From Caldicellulosiruptor saccharolyticus DSM 8903 (GTDB taxonomy: Bacteria > Bacillota > Thermoanaerobacteria > Caldicellulosiruptorales > Caldicellulosiruptoraceae), in the NCBI RefSeq assembly GCF_000016545.1, contig NC_009437.1, forward strand, positions 537,501-601,500: a DNA stretch of 64,000 nt. The letters run 5' to 3'. Shown here piece after piece: positions 44,863-53,484 of this stretch. Every line of letters begins with the position of its first letter. Position 1 is the stretch's first letter. Position numbers and translations under genes: made by a program. The notes beneath the pieces are model-generated. The model was given only the letters and a program-made list of their open reading frames with translations. It ran no database searches and was not told the DNA's origin.

Positions 44863-46702
44863 AGAAAGAAAAGGGTCTGCATCTTCTTTTCAGCCGCCTG
44901 CCTTTGCGCCCGGGCCTGGCCCTGGAAGACATCCTGCCCACAGGTTTACAAGCAAAAGTGCCAAGCCAAAGGATTTAAAATATACACTCAGAAGGCTATG
45001 GGGTTATTTTAGCAGTTATAAAATTGCTCTTTTGGGTGTGTTTTTGCTAATAACAATTAGCTCGTTTATCTCAATAGTTTCGCCGCTTTTAGTACAAAAA
45101 GCCATAGATAGGTATATAATCCCCAGAAAATTTACAGGGCTTGTAAATATAATCTTTGCAATGATTGTTTTATATATTTTAAACTCGCTCTTTGCATATT
45201 TTCAAGGCTATAGCATGATGAAAATTTCACAGAAAGTTGTTTTCAATATGCGAAATGATATGTTTTCAAAGCTTCAAAGACTTCCTATAAAAATCTTTGA
45301 CACACGCGCTCATGGTGATTTGATGAGCAGGCTTACAAACGATATAGATGTTGTCAACAACACCATCAATGCAAGTGTCACTTCCATTTTCTCAAGCGTA
45401 ATTACACTTGTGGGCTCTGTCATTGTTATGTTGACAATAAGCCCCATTTTAACAGTTTGTACTCTGCTTGTTGTGCCTCTTATGTTCGTTTTAACAAACT
45501 GGATTGCTAATTACACAAAAGAGTACTTTTCACAAAACCAAAAACTACTTGGAAAACTCAATGGGGTTATTGAAGAGGACATCACAGGCCAAAAAGTGAT
45601 AAAGGTGTTCACAAGAGAGGAAAAGGAGATAAACAAGTTTATTGATATAAACAGGCAGCTGACATCGGTTGGAATAAAAGCTCAGATTCTATCTGGGGTA
45701 ATTCCACCGCTTATGAATATGCTCAACAACTTTGCTTTTATAATTGTTGCAGCAGTAGGTGGGTATTTAGCGCTAAAAAGTGCTGTTTCAGTAGGCAGTA
45801 TTGCAAGCTTTGTCCAGTATGCAAGACAGTTTGTACGTCCTTTAAATGAGCTTGCGAACCAGTTCAACCAGCTTCAATCTGCCTTTGCTGCAGCAGAAAG
45901 AGTATTTGAAATAATGGATGAGGAAGAAGAAAAAGAAGATGAAAAAGATGCAATTGAGCTTACAAATATCAAGGGTGAGGTTGAATTTAGGAACGTGTGG
46001 TTTTCTTACAAAGAAGGTGAACCTGTTTTAAAAGATGTAAGCTTTCATGCAAAACCGGGGCAGATGATAGCCTTGGTAGGTCCAACTGGTGCTGGCAAAA
46101 CTACAATTGTCAATTTGCTTACAAGGTTTTATGATATTGACAGAGGTGAGATTCTCATTGATGGGATTAATATAAGGAAGATAAAAAGAGAGTCTTTGAG
46201 AAAAAGCCTTGGGATTGTGCTTCAGGACACATACCTTTTCTCTGAGCCTGTTATGGAAAATATTCGTTATGGAAAGCTCACAGCAAAAGACGACGAAGTT
46301 ATAAAAGCAGCTAAAATTGCAAATGCTCATGAGTTTATAAAACATCTGCCACACGGCTACAAAACAGTGCTAACAGATGGCGGGGCAGACCTTAGCCAAG
46401 GACAGAGACAGCTTTTGGCTTTAGCCCGGACAATCTTATCTGACCCTGCAATACTCATCTTAGATGAGGCGACAAGCAATATCGACACAAGGACAGAAAA
46501 GCATGTAGAAGAGGCAATGCTAAAGCTCATGCAAGGTCGAACAAGCTTTGTCATCGCTCACAGACTCTCTACTATCAGAAATGCTGATTTGATTTTGGTT
46601 ATAAACAATGGTCAAGTTGTTGAACAGGGAACGCATGAAGAGCTTTTGCAAAAGAGAGGATTTTATTATAACCTTTATATGAGTCAGTTTGCGGTGGTGT
46701 AG
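44855..46702 (+). CDS. Heterodimeric ABC exporter subunit B
   Basis: 615 residues from TTG 44855, overlapping subunit A by eight bases, with GAGGGGG upstream. A proline/glycine-rich N-terminal tail (FAPGPGPGRHPAHRF) precedes six helices and an ATPase with Walker A GPTGAGKTT, DLSQGQRQLL and ILILDEATSNID, a canonical catalytic Glu. The signature SQGQ is slightly divergent. The subunit pair resembles BmrCD/LmrCD-type pumps. Confidence 0.92.
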   Translation: MPEERKGSASSFQPPAFAPGPGPGRHPAHRFTSKSAKPKDLKYTLRRLWGYFSSYKIALLGVFLLITISSFISIVSPLLVQKAIDRYIIPRKFTGLVNIIFAMIVLYILNSLFAYFQGYSMMKISQKVVFNMRNDMFSKLQRLPIKIFDTRAHGDLMSRLTNDIDVVNNTINASVTSIFSSVITLVGSVIVMLTISPILTVCTLLVVPLMFVLTNWIANYTKEYFSQNQKLLGKLNGVIEEDITGQKVIKVFTREEKEINKFIDINRQLTSVGIKAQILSGVIPPLMNMLNNFAFIIVAAVGGYLALKSAVSVGSIASFVQYARQFVRPLNELANQFNQLQSAFAAAERVFEIMDEEEEKEDEKDAIELTNIKGEVEFRNVWFSYKEGEPVLKDVSFHAKPGQMIALVGPTGAGKTTIVNLLTRFYDIDRGEILIDGINIRKIKRESLRKSLGIVLQDTYLFSEPVMENIRYGKLTAKDDEVIKAAKIANAHEFIKHLPHGYKTVLTDGGADLSQGQRQLLALARTILSDPAILILDEATSNIDTRTEKHVEEAMLKLMQGRTSFVIAHRLSTIRNADLILVINNGQVVEQGTHEELLQKRGFYYNLYMSQFAVV

Positions 46703-47181
46703 AGTTGTTAGTTTGAAAATAAAGCTTGAAGTCAAAAACTTTTAAAGATTACTGAACAAGTTGACTTATGGCTTTTTCTTTCTAAACGCAGAAACCATAT
46801 ATTTTAACTGTTTGCAGGTTTGGCTTTTTAAACTCAAGAAAATTAGAGAAATTTTAAGCTATTTAAAGAAAAATGTATCTTCAGCTCAAAATTTGGCTGA
46901 AAAAAAAAAAACGGCATTGACAGAGTGAAAATGCATAAGATAAAATTTGCATGGAAGTTTCAAGAAAAAGTTTACAGAAAAAATAGTTTGAGAACAAAAT
47001 GCTCTAAATAAGAGAATAAAGAAACTGAGATACTAAAATATCAAGTGGATGGAGAAATGAGGAGAAAATAATTAAGAAAAACGTACTCTTTTATTAAAAA
47101 CTTAAAAAAGTATTAAACGCTCCACTTGGAGCGTTTAGCACAAAACTCTAAAAAATCGAAAAGAGGGGAGGTGGACAGAAA
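46703..47181. other. Upstream region of the bacteriocin operon
   Basis: AT-rich, with no clear gene. A palindrome AAACGCTCCA/TGGAGCGTTT lies at 47115-47136, 46 bases before the bacteriocin start, and AGGGGAGGTGG at 47164-47174 is its ribosome site. A 26-codon frame from about 46931 has no strong start site and is not called. The hairpin may be an operator or attenuator. Confidence 0.6.
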
Positions 47182-47406
47182 ATGCTATTTGTAGCTGCAA
47201 CATTAGGAATTCCTGAAACTCTTGCTACAACTATCGTAAATATTATACTTACTGGATCCACAATAGTTTCAATTATATTAGCTTTAACATCTATTCTTAC
47301 AGCTGGGGTTAGTGCTGTTATCTTGGCAGGTGGCTGGACAGCTTTTATTAACCTAGTTAAAAGTAAGGTCGCACAACTTGGGTTGAGGGGAGCTATATTA
47401 TGGTAA
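47182..47406 (+). CDS. Circular bacteriocin precursor (AS-48/circularin/uberolysin superfamily)
   Basis: 74 residues, strongly hydrophobic. MLFVAATLGIPETLATTIVN parallels the circularin A start (short leader MFL, then VAGALGVQ...ATTIVNVIL) and the AS-48 GIP segment. The C-terminus GLRGAILW ends in Trp like AS-48 (AVIAW). A three-residue leader would leave a 71-residue ring, close to AS-48 (70). Helical, glycine-punctuated segments and a cationic end (VKSK, LR) fit a five-helix saposin-like bundle that forms membrane pores. A near-ideal ribosome site precedes it. The four genes that follow match the conserved circular bacteriocin set. Confidence 0.9.
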   Translation: MLFVAATLGIPETLATTIVNIILTGSTIVSIILALTSILTAGVSAVILAGGWTAFINLVKSKVAQLGLRGAILW

Positions 47407-47437
47407 AGTTTTAGTGATTAGTTTTTTCAAACTCTTT

Positions 47438-47477
47438 TGCAAGGGGTCAGCTTAAATCATAAAGACGACCCCTTGCA
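47438..47477 (+). terminator. Stem-loop after the bacteriocin gene
   Basis: TGCAAGGGGTC and GACCCCTTGCA form a perfect 11-base stem around an 18-base loop, without a long T-run. Such elements between a peptide gene and its operon partners usually act as partial terminators or mRNA-stabilising ends, giving excess precursor message. Confidence 0.75.
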
Positions 47478-47554
47478 TTAATAATTTTATCACAAAGTTA
47501 AATTTTTTAATTGAAGATTTTTTAAGAGCTCGAAATTGATAAGAGGGGGTTAAA

Positions 47555-49306
47555 GTGGCAAGGTTTTTGAAAATATATTTTTTGCTTATCCAAGAAGAAT
47601 TATCGAAAAAATATAAAAGAATTGCTAAAATTTTTAATTTAAAAAGATGGGAGATTATTTATATTCTGTTAAAAATATTAAGCCTTGTCTTTTTCTATTA
47701 CGTAGTAAGTATGATGTTAAAGATTTCGAATAATTATAACAAAAATATGGAATGTTTAATCTTTTTATTGGTTTATTTATTGATAAACTTAAATTTGTTT
47801 TATAATGTTAGCATAAGTAGGTTACAACAGAAATCAGAATTTGAGTTATTATGTATATATTTACCAAACAAGGAAATAGCATTTAAGATGTTTTTTCTGT
47901 ATCCCTACTTTTCGAGACAAATTGAAATTGTTTTAATGAAGTTTCTCATAATAATTTTAACCTTATTACATAATATGACTTGGCTTTTAGTGTTTTATGT
48001 ATTTATTGAAGTACTTTTTTTGTTAATTTACTGTTTAAAATATATTTTAAACAGTAATACTACATATAGAATTTATTTTTCATTTCTTTTTTTGAGAAGT
48101 TGCGCAACGTTAATTGTATTTTTTATGGCTAAATTTGGAATTCAATTTATCTATGATTTACGTGCAGTTATAAATAAATATAAAGCTTTAAAAGTACCTT
48201 TAGAAAAGATATTAATTAACCTCGATAATATTATGAATAATCATTTTAACAAAAAGTATTATTACTATGTTCATAAAGTAGAAGATTTGTCTAATGTAGT
48301 TAATAATATGTCAGAAAATTACAAAACATACATAGCAGCTGTAATAATAGAAATTATTATTTGCTTTATAATATTTTATATATTGAGGAAGAATCCTACA
48401 AAATCTAAAAGGCTTTTCTATTATAAAAAAAGAAGAAGTATTAATAGTATAGTAAAAAGCATATTTTGTTACTTATTTTGTAGATATGCTAAACCAAAAA
48501 TAAATAACAATTCATTAAAAGCTGGATTTTATAAGGATATGTGCTTGTTTATAAATTATCTCAAAAATTTAGAGCCAAATAAAATTATAGAATGTCTTTT
48601 CCCATATGAATTATTCTTTGCAACAGGTGTGAGTATAGCAGTAGCAGGAACAATTCAGAGTTTTTATGTTTCCATAATTATTCATTTTATATGTATTTAT
48701 CTTATTATGTATGGATATATAGGAACATGCAATTTCATGATTGAAGACTTATTTAAATTTAATTATGACAAAAAAATAAGTTTAGCAATATACTGTAGCG
48801 AAGATTTTAGATTTTGGGATGGACTAATGATACCGAAGATTAAAGTTCTATTTGTTTTTTCTGCTTTACCGATACTGATTAGTTCGTTATTAATAACACT
48901 AATATTTTTGTATAGTTTGAAATTAAAGGCAGTTTTTCTTTTGTTCAATATTTTAATAATTTTGTTTGCAATGAAGCATGCGATAGTTCAATTAATAAAA
49001 CCTTATTACTTATATTTCACAAAAAACATACAACATTTACTCACATATGGTGAAACAGAAAATAATGGGTTTATTATGGCTACGCTTAAAGCTCCAATTA
49101 CAATTGTAAGATACTATTTATTATTTATACCAAATTGCTTATTGGTGGTTAACTCAATATTTTCTTTACTTAATGGTATTGAATGGTTGTATTGTTATAT
49201 AGCTGTTTGTTTTTGTTATGTTTCAAGTCTATGTATAGGGGTTGGGAAGGTTGATAATTATGCAAAAAAAAGAAAAATTAAGGATAGTTATAATAAAGAC
49301 TATTAA
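47555..49306 (+). CDS. Large membrane protein of the circular bacteriocin locus (B-type)
   Basis: 583 residues with about 10-12 membrane helices and basic loops (KKYKRIAKIFNLKR, LFYYKKRRSINSI). Circular bacteriocin operons carry an essential multi-span protein of about 540-600 residues directly after the precursor (AS-48B, CirB, CclB), thought to take part in leader removal, ring closure or export. Sequence identity to those is not something I can confirm by eye, so the call rests on size, topology and position. GAGGGGG precedes the GTG start. Confidence 0.75.
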   Translation: MARFLKIYFLLIQEELSKKYKRIAKIFNLKRWEIIYILLKILSLVFFYYVVSMMLKISNNYNKNMECLIFLLVYLLINLNLFYNVSISRLQQKSEFELLCIYLPNKEIAFKMFFLYPYFSRQIEIVLMKFLIIILTLLHNMTWLLVFYVFIEVLFLLIYCLKYILNSNTTYRIYFSFLFLRSCATLIVFFMAKFGIQFIYDLRAVINKYKALKVPLEKILINLDNIMNNHFNKKYYYYVHKVEDLSNVVNNMSENYKTYIAAVIIEIIICFIIFYILRKNPTKSKRLFYYKKRRSINSIVKSIFCYLFCRYAKPKINNNSLKAGFYKDMCLFINYLKNLEPNKIIECLFPYELFFATGVSIAVAGTIQSFYVSIIIHFICIYLIMYGYIGTCNFMIEDLFKFNYDKKISLAIYCSEDFRFWDGLMIPKIKVLFVFSALPILISSLLITLIFLYSLKLKAVFLLFNILIILFAMKHAIVQLIKPYYLYFTKNIQHLLTYGETENNGFIMATLKAPITIVRYYLLFIPNCLLVVNSIFSLLNGIEWLYCYIAVCFCYVSSLCIGVGKVDNYAKKRKIKDSYNKDY

Positions 49307-49808
49307 AGAGATTAAACCCTTATTTTTAATTGCACTTATGTTTTTTGGACTTTCTTTAAGTGTAGGGATTCTTATAGGCTATAATAAAGATATTGAAATA
49401 AATTTAACTAAATTGACGTTTTTAGATATATTTAAAAATAATATATTAACTTGCTCAAAGGCTTTACTTTTTGGTATTATATCATTTGGGATAGGGACAA
49501 CGTTTTACGTTATATATAATGGAATTACTTTGGGCTATATTCTTGCAAGTGTTTATAATAGTTATGGATGGCTACCAATTATTAGATACATATTGCCACA
49601 TGCTATATTTGAGATTACCGGGTTTTTACTTTTTTCGTCGTTAGGTTATTATCCTTTGAAAGTTGTTTATGTAATTTCAAAAAATTCAACGAATCAACAA
49701 AGACACTCATACATATATTTAAGAGGAGTTCTTTTTTTAATTTTTTTGGCAACTGTTCTTGTAGCTTGTGCCGCAATTATCGAATCTCTTGTATCTTATT
49801 ACGCATGA
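49260..49808 (+). CDS. SpoIIM/DUF95-like protein of the bacteriocin locus (C-type)
   Basis: 182 residues from ATG 49260, supported by GGAAGG just upstream; it overlaps the preceding gene by 47 bases. About five membrane helices. The family signature is seen in YVIYNGITLGYILASVYNSY and LPHAIFEITGFLLF. SpoIIM-like proteins of this type are a constant part of circular bacteriocin clusters (AS-48C1, CirC) and may form the export channel with the ATPase that follows. It is not the sporulation protein itself. Confidence 0.88.
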   Translation: MQKKEKLRIVIIKTIKEIKPLFLIALMFFGLSLSVGILIGYNKDIEINLTKLTFLDIFKNNILTCSKALLFGIISFGIGTTFYVIYNGITLGYILASVYNSYGWLPIIRYILPHAIFEITGFLLFSSLGYYPLKVVYVISKNSTNQQRHSYIYLRGVLFLIFLATVLVACAAIIESLVSYYA

Positions 49809-49845
49809 AAAATTATTAACTTACACGTTATTGAGGTGAAATAAA

Positions 49846-50484
49846 ATGGCTTATCTACAAATAGAAAATCTCAGATACAGCTATGATGGGAATAAGTATA
49901 TATTAAGAAATTTTAATTTGTCTATTAATAAGAATGAAGTAATAAAAATTATAGGACCGAATGGAAGTGGCAAGACTACATTTCTTAAAATTTTAATGGG
50001 AATAATTGATGATGAAAATCTGGTTTACGCAGCCTATTTGAATGGTAAACAAGTAAAATTTTCCGATATAAAATTTAAATTTTCATATGTTCCTGACAGA
50101 ATATATTTACTCGAAAATCTTTCTGGCTTTAAAAATATAAAGTTTTTTTCATATATTTTCAATGAAAACGAGTACACGAAAAAAGTGTATGAATTTTGCA
50201 ATTTATTAAATATGGATATGTATCTAAAACAACCTATTTTAGAATATTCAGCAGGAATGAAACAAAAATTGTTTATAGCTATGATGCTGGCTAAAAATGC
50301 CGAGTTGTATCTTATGGATGAGCCATTTAATAGTTTAGATAAAGAAAGTAAAGTAGCTTTGGCAAATATTATTTGTGAAATGAAAAAACAGGATAAATCA
50401 TTTTTAATTGTTTCGCATTCAGATAATGATAAGTTAATGTATGATAAAATTATTGACTTTGGTTTTTTACAAAAGGCTAATTAA
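49846..50484 (+). CDS. ABC ATPase of the bacteriocin locus (D-type)
   Basis: 212 residues. Walker A GPNGSGKTT (about 38-46), signature EYSAGMKQK (the usual SGG is SAG), Walker B LYLMDEPFNSLD and the switch SHSD are present. It should energise export of the circular peptide or immunity with the SpoIIM-like partner. GAGGTG precedes the ATG. Confidence 0.92.
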   Translation: MAYLQIENLRYSYDGNKYILRNFNLSINKNEVIKIIGPNGSGKTTFLKILMGIIDDENLVYAAYLNGKQVKFSDIKFKFSYVPDRIYLLENLSGFKNIKFFSYIFNENEYTKKVYEFCNLLNMDMYLKQPILEYSAGMKQKLFIAMMLAKNAELYLMDEPFNSLDKESKVALANIICEMKKQDKSFLIVSHSDNDKLMYDKIIDFGFLQKAN

Positions 50485-50505
50485 TTGTGTCAGGGAGGGT
50501 TTAAA

Positions 50506-50694
50506 ATGAGTAACAAAAAAATATGGTTGTATATTATTGGGGTTATCTTAATTATATTGAGTGCTGTTATTGCAAAGGTATTTTTTAATGTTAAGAGTAT
50601 TAAAGCAGCAATAATAATTTTTATTTTATTATTTGTTTGGCATGGGTGGTTTCAAGCAGAATTACTAAAAATAGGAAGAAAAATAAAGAGATAA
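50506..50694 (+). CDS. Small membrane protein, putative bacteriocin immunity
   Basis: 62 residues from ATG 50506, with GGGAGG at 50493-50498. Two short hydrophobic helices (LYIIGVILIILSAVIAKVFF and AAIIIFILLFVWHGWF) end in a basic tail (LLKIGRKIKR). Circular bacteriocin loci have such a small cationic membrane protein last in the core operon (CirE, CclI, AS-48D1), giving self-protection. Identification rests on position and composition. Confidence 0.75.
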   Translation: MSNKKIWLYIIGVILIILSAVIAKVFFNVKSIKAAIIIFILLFVWHGWFQAELLKIGRKIKR

Positions 50695-50709
50695 TAGAAA
50701 CAGTAATTT

Positions 50710-50928
50710 GTGTTCATAATATTTTTTGTAATAAATTTTGTGTTAGCTTTTTGTTTATATTAATGGTTATCAAAAGCAAAAAAAGTGAGTAAAATTGCAA
50801 TTGTAATACCAATATTTTTAGTATGTATGACATTGGCATCACTTTTTATGCAAAGTGTTGGTATATATGGGCTAAATGGATTGGTGATAATTATGGTACT
50901 TTTGTTTAAAAGGTTTAGCATAATTTAA
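50710..50928 (+). pseudogene. Second small membrane protein with internal TAA
   Basis: From GTG 50710 the frame reads VFIIFFVINFVLAFCLY, meets TAA at 50761-50763, then continues WLSKAKKVSKIAIVIPIFLV and GLNGLVIIMVLLFKRFSII to a TAA at 50928. Both sides look like membrane helices of one 72-codon protein. No strong ribosome site is seen. It may be a broken immunity or accessory gene. Confidence 0.5.
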
Positions 50929-51133
50929 CTTCCTAAGCACAATTTTAATTAAATCCTTGTGATTTGTAGAACAAGAAATAAAATATTTTAACAAAATTAA
51001 AGGTTCATAAAATATTGTTGTTTTAAACTGGAAAATGAATTATAATATAAAAGGTGGTTGATATTTTAATAATCATAAGAAATAGAAGTAACTGTGCAAA
51101 TTTTGATTAAATTAAAAAGGAGGAGTTTAAAGT

Positions 51134-51796
51134 ATGGAATACTTGAAGCCATCAAATCTTCTGAATCTTGTTATTTCACCAACAAAAGTATTTCAGAAAG
51201 TCAAAGAAAAGCCAGACTTTTTGATTTTAATATTTTTTATACCGATAATAGCAGCACTTACTACGTTGTTTTTGCCCAAAATCTCAGATGAAGCTATGTT
51301 AGAGTATGTAAAAAAAATCACTGAAGATCCGCAAGTACAAGAAGCTACTTTGAAAACCTTAAAATTTACAAAATCACCTATTTATTTAGCAGGAACAACA
51401 TTTTTACATACCATTATTTCATTTTTTATTGCTTCTTTTGTCTTGCTCATAATTGTAAGGCTTGCAGGTGGTGAGATTGATTACAAAAGAGCACTTACAA
51501 TTGTGGCAGTTGCAAATCTTGTAATGATTCCATATTACATCTTCTATGTGATATATGCCAGGGTCGTAAATTTGAACATTTTGGACATTCAAATGAATTT
51601 TAAGTATTTTATAAGAACATACCTGCATGTGTTTGCTATATGGCGATATGTACTAATTGGGATTGGGGTGTTTGCTGCCTGTGAACTTAACACAGCAAAA
51701 AGTATTATTGTTAGTATTGTCTATAGTGCAGTCACACTCATAATGCCGATTGTTTCAATGTTTACACAAAACTTTATGAAGTTTGGTGGCAGATAA
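51134..51796 (+). CDS. Yip1-family membrane protein
   Basis: 220 residues with a cytoplasmic lead (MEYLKPSNLLNLVISPTKVF) and five membrane helices. The sequence AGGEIDYKRALTIVAVANLV is the Yip1 signature region. AGGAGG (51119-51124) supports the start. It is followed by an adaptor and a permease with overlapping or close starts. A TATAAT-like box lies around 51043. Membrane proteins of this kind precede MacA/MacB-type transporters in several operons. Confidence 0.88.
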   Translation: MEYLKPSNLLNLVISPTKVFQKVKEKPDFLILIFFIPIIAALTTLFLPKISDEAMLEYVKKITEDPQVQEATLKTLKFTKSPIYLAGTTFLHTIISFFIASFVLLIIVRLAGGEIDYKRALTIVAVANLVMIPYYIFYVIYARVVNLNILDIQMNFKYFIRTYLHVFAIWRYVLIGIGVFAACELNTAKSIIVSIVYSAVTLIMPIVSMFTQNFMKFGGR

Positions 51797-51815
51797 AAAA
51801 GGAGAGTATTCTCAC

Positions 51816-53465
51816 ATGCAAAACACTACAAAAGGTCTAAAAAACTGGCAAAAAGCTGTAATTATTGTGTTACTTATATTAGTGGGATTTATATTAACAC
51901 TTGTTTTAACTATGCCATCTGGGAGCAAAAAGGATGCTTCATCTAAGCCAAGGACTGCAAAGGTACAAAAGATTTCTTTAAAGCAAACACTTTTGGTATC
52001 TGGCATTGTGCAAAGCAGCAGCACAAGGAATGTCATCTCGAAGGTAAATGGCACTTTAGAAAGAGTTTTTGTCAAAAACGGGCAGTATGTCAAAAAAGGA
52101 GATTTAATCGCTAAGATAGATGACAGCCAGGCAGTTTTTAAGATAGAGGCTTTGAAAAGACAGCTTCTTGATCTTGAACTTCAAAGAGAAAATTTTCGAA
52201 GAGAGCTTCAAAACTTTACTTTAAAATCTCCCCAGGACGGGTTTGTGCAAAATCTTACAACAAGTGAAGGTATGCTTGTTAGTCAAGGAATGCAGATAAT
52301 GACTATTGTTGATGACTCGAAGATGAAGCTAAATGTCCAGTTTCCTGCCTGGTGCTATGGAAAGGTAAAAAGAGGACAGAAGGCAGAGGTTGTAGTGGTT
52401 GATCTTATGGACAAGGTCGATGGTGTTATTGAAGGCTTGGGAAGCAGGATTTACAAAAACCAGGATGGTACGATGGTGTTTGATGCGAAGGTAGTAGTTT
52501 CAAACAAAAATGGTAGCTTGACTGAGGGTATGAGGGCAAGTGTAAGTTTAAAACTTTTAAACGGTGAAAAAGTAATATCACTTAGCGAAGGCATTTTAGA
52601 GGTATTTTCAAAAAAGAGCATTGTAAGCCCTGTTTCTGGCAGAATTGAAAAGGTTTTTGTTGAAAATGGGCAGAAGGTAAAAACAGGTAGCTTGCTTTTG
52701 AAGTTTTCAACCGACGAGGTTGAAATGCAAATAAAGCAGCTTGATTTGAAGATAGAGGATATAAAATCCCAGATAAAAGCAGCCGAAGATGATTTGAAAA
52801 ACTATGAGGTTTTAGCTCCAATTGACGGCAAAATAGCTGATTTGAATCTCCAGGATGGTGACGTGATGACTGTTGGGCAGATGATATGTTCTGTATATGA
52901 CCCGAAACACCTTGCGATAAGTGCTCAGGTGGAAGAACTTGACATTTTAAAGATAAAGCCAGGGCAGAAGGTTAACATAAAGCTTGATGCAGTAGGAAGT
53001 ACAAGAAATAGGCCTTTAGAAGGGTATGTTGCAGAGATTTCTGAAAAGGCACAATTGGATAGCAATGGTAGCGTCTCAAAGTTTGTTGTTAAGATAGAAT
53101 TTGAAAATAACAGTAATATAAAGATTGGGATGCACGCAGAAGCAGAGATTATCTTAAAGTCCAAAGAAGATGCGCTTGTTGTACCAGTTGAAGCAGTTCA
53201 CAAAGAAGATGGAAAATATTATGTGTATGTTTACACACAACAAAAGGCTAAAACTTCTGGGAAAAACAAAGAACAAAAAACCAGCCAGAAAACAGACGAA
53301 TACGGACTTGACAACTCTTACTATAAAGATGCAGAAAAAAGGCAGGTCAAACTTGGTATGACAACAGATAAATATGTTGAAATCTTGGAAGGACTTATCG
53401 AGGGCGAAGAAGTGGTGCTACCAAAATTTGATAGTGAAAAACAGGGTCAAAGTCTTTTCTACTAA
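51816..53465 (+). CDS. Membrane-fusion adaptor (MacA/HlyD-like) with two lipoyl modules
   Basis: 549 residues from ATG 51816, with AAAGGAG 11 bases upstream. One N-terminal membrane helix anchors it. A first barrel-sandwich module spans SKVNGTLERVFVKNGQYVKK to TLKSPQDGFVQNL. A second complete one spans SPVSGRIEKVFVENGQKVKT, a coiled coil, to APIDGKIADLNLQDGD. A beta-barrel and a C-terminal domain follow (ALVVPVEAVHKEDGKYYVYV). MacA-like proteins normally have one such module, so the duplication is unusual. It links the permease to extracellular space. Confidence 0.88.
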   Translation: MQNTTKGLKNWQKAVIIVLLILVGFILTLVLTMPSGSKKDASSKPRTAKVQKISLKQTLLVSGIVQSSSTRNVISKVNGTLERVFVKNGQYVKKGDLIAKIDDSQAVFKIEALKRQLLDLELQRENFRRELQNFTLKSPQDGFVQNLTTSEGMLVSQGMQIMTIVDDSKMKLNVQFPAWCYGKVKRGQKAEVVVVDLMDKVDGVIEGLGSRIYKNQDGTMVFDAKVVVSNKNGSLTEGMRASVSLKLLNGEKVISLSEGILEVFSKKSIVSPVSGRIEKVFVENGQKVKTGSLLLKFSTDEVEMQIKQLDLKIEDIKSQIKAAEDDLKNYEVLAPIDGKIADLNLQDGDVMTVGQMICSVYDPKHLAISAQVEELDILKIKPGQKVNIKLDAVGSTRNRPLEGYVAEISEKAQLDSNGSVSKFVVKIEFENNSNIKIGMHAEAEIILKSKEDALVVPVEAVHKEDGKYYVYVYTQQKAKTSGKNKEQKTSQKTDEYGLDNSYYKDAEKRQVKLGMTTDKYVEILEGLIEGEEVVLPKFDSEKQGQSLFY

Positions 53466-53484
53466 AAGGGGAAGATGTTGTACG

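Noticed and set aside
46931-47011. 26-codon frame upstream of the bacteriocin gene as an inducer peptide
   Set aside because: Composition is Lys/Phe-rich without a leader or double-glycine site, and the start lacks a good ribosome site.
53374-53484. Longer N-terminus for the MacB-type permease
   Set aside because: The upstream part lies within the adaptor gene in another frame, has no ribosome site and does not look like a membrane protein start.
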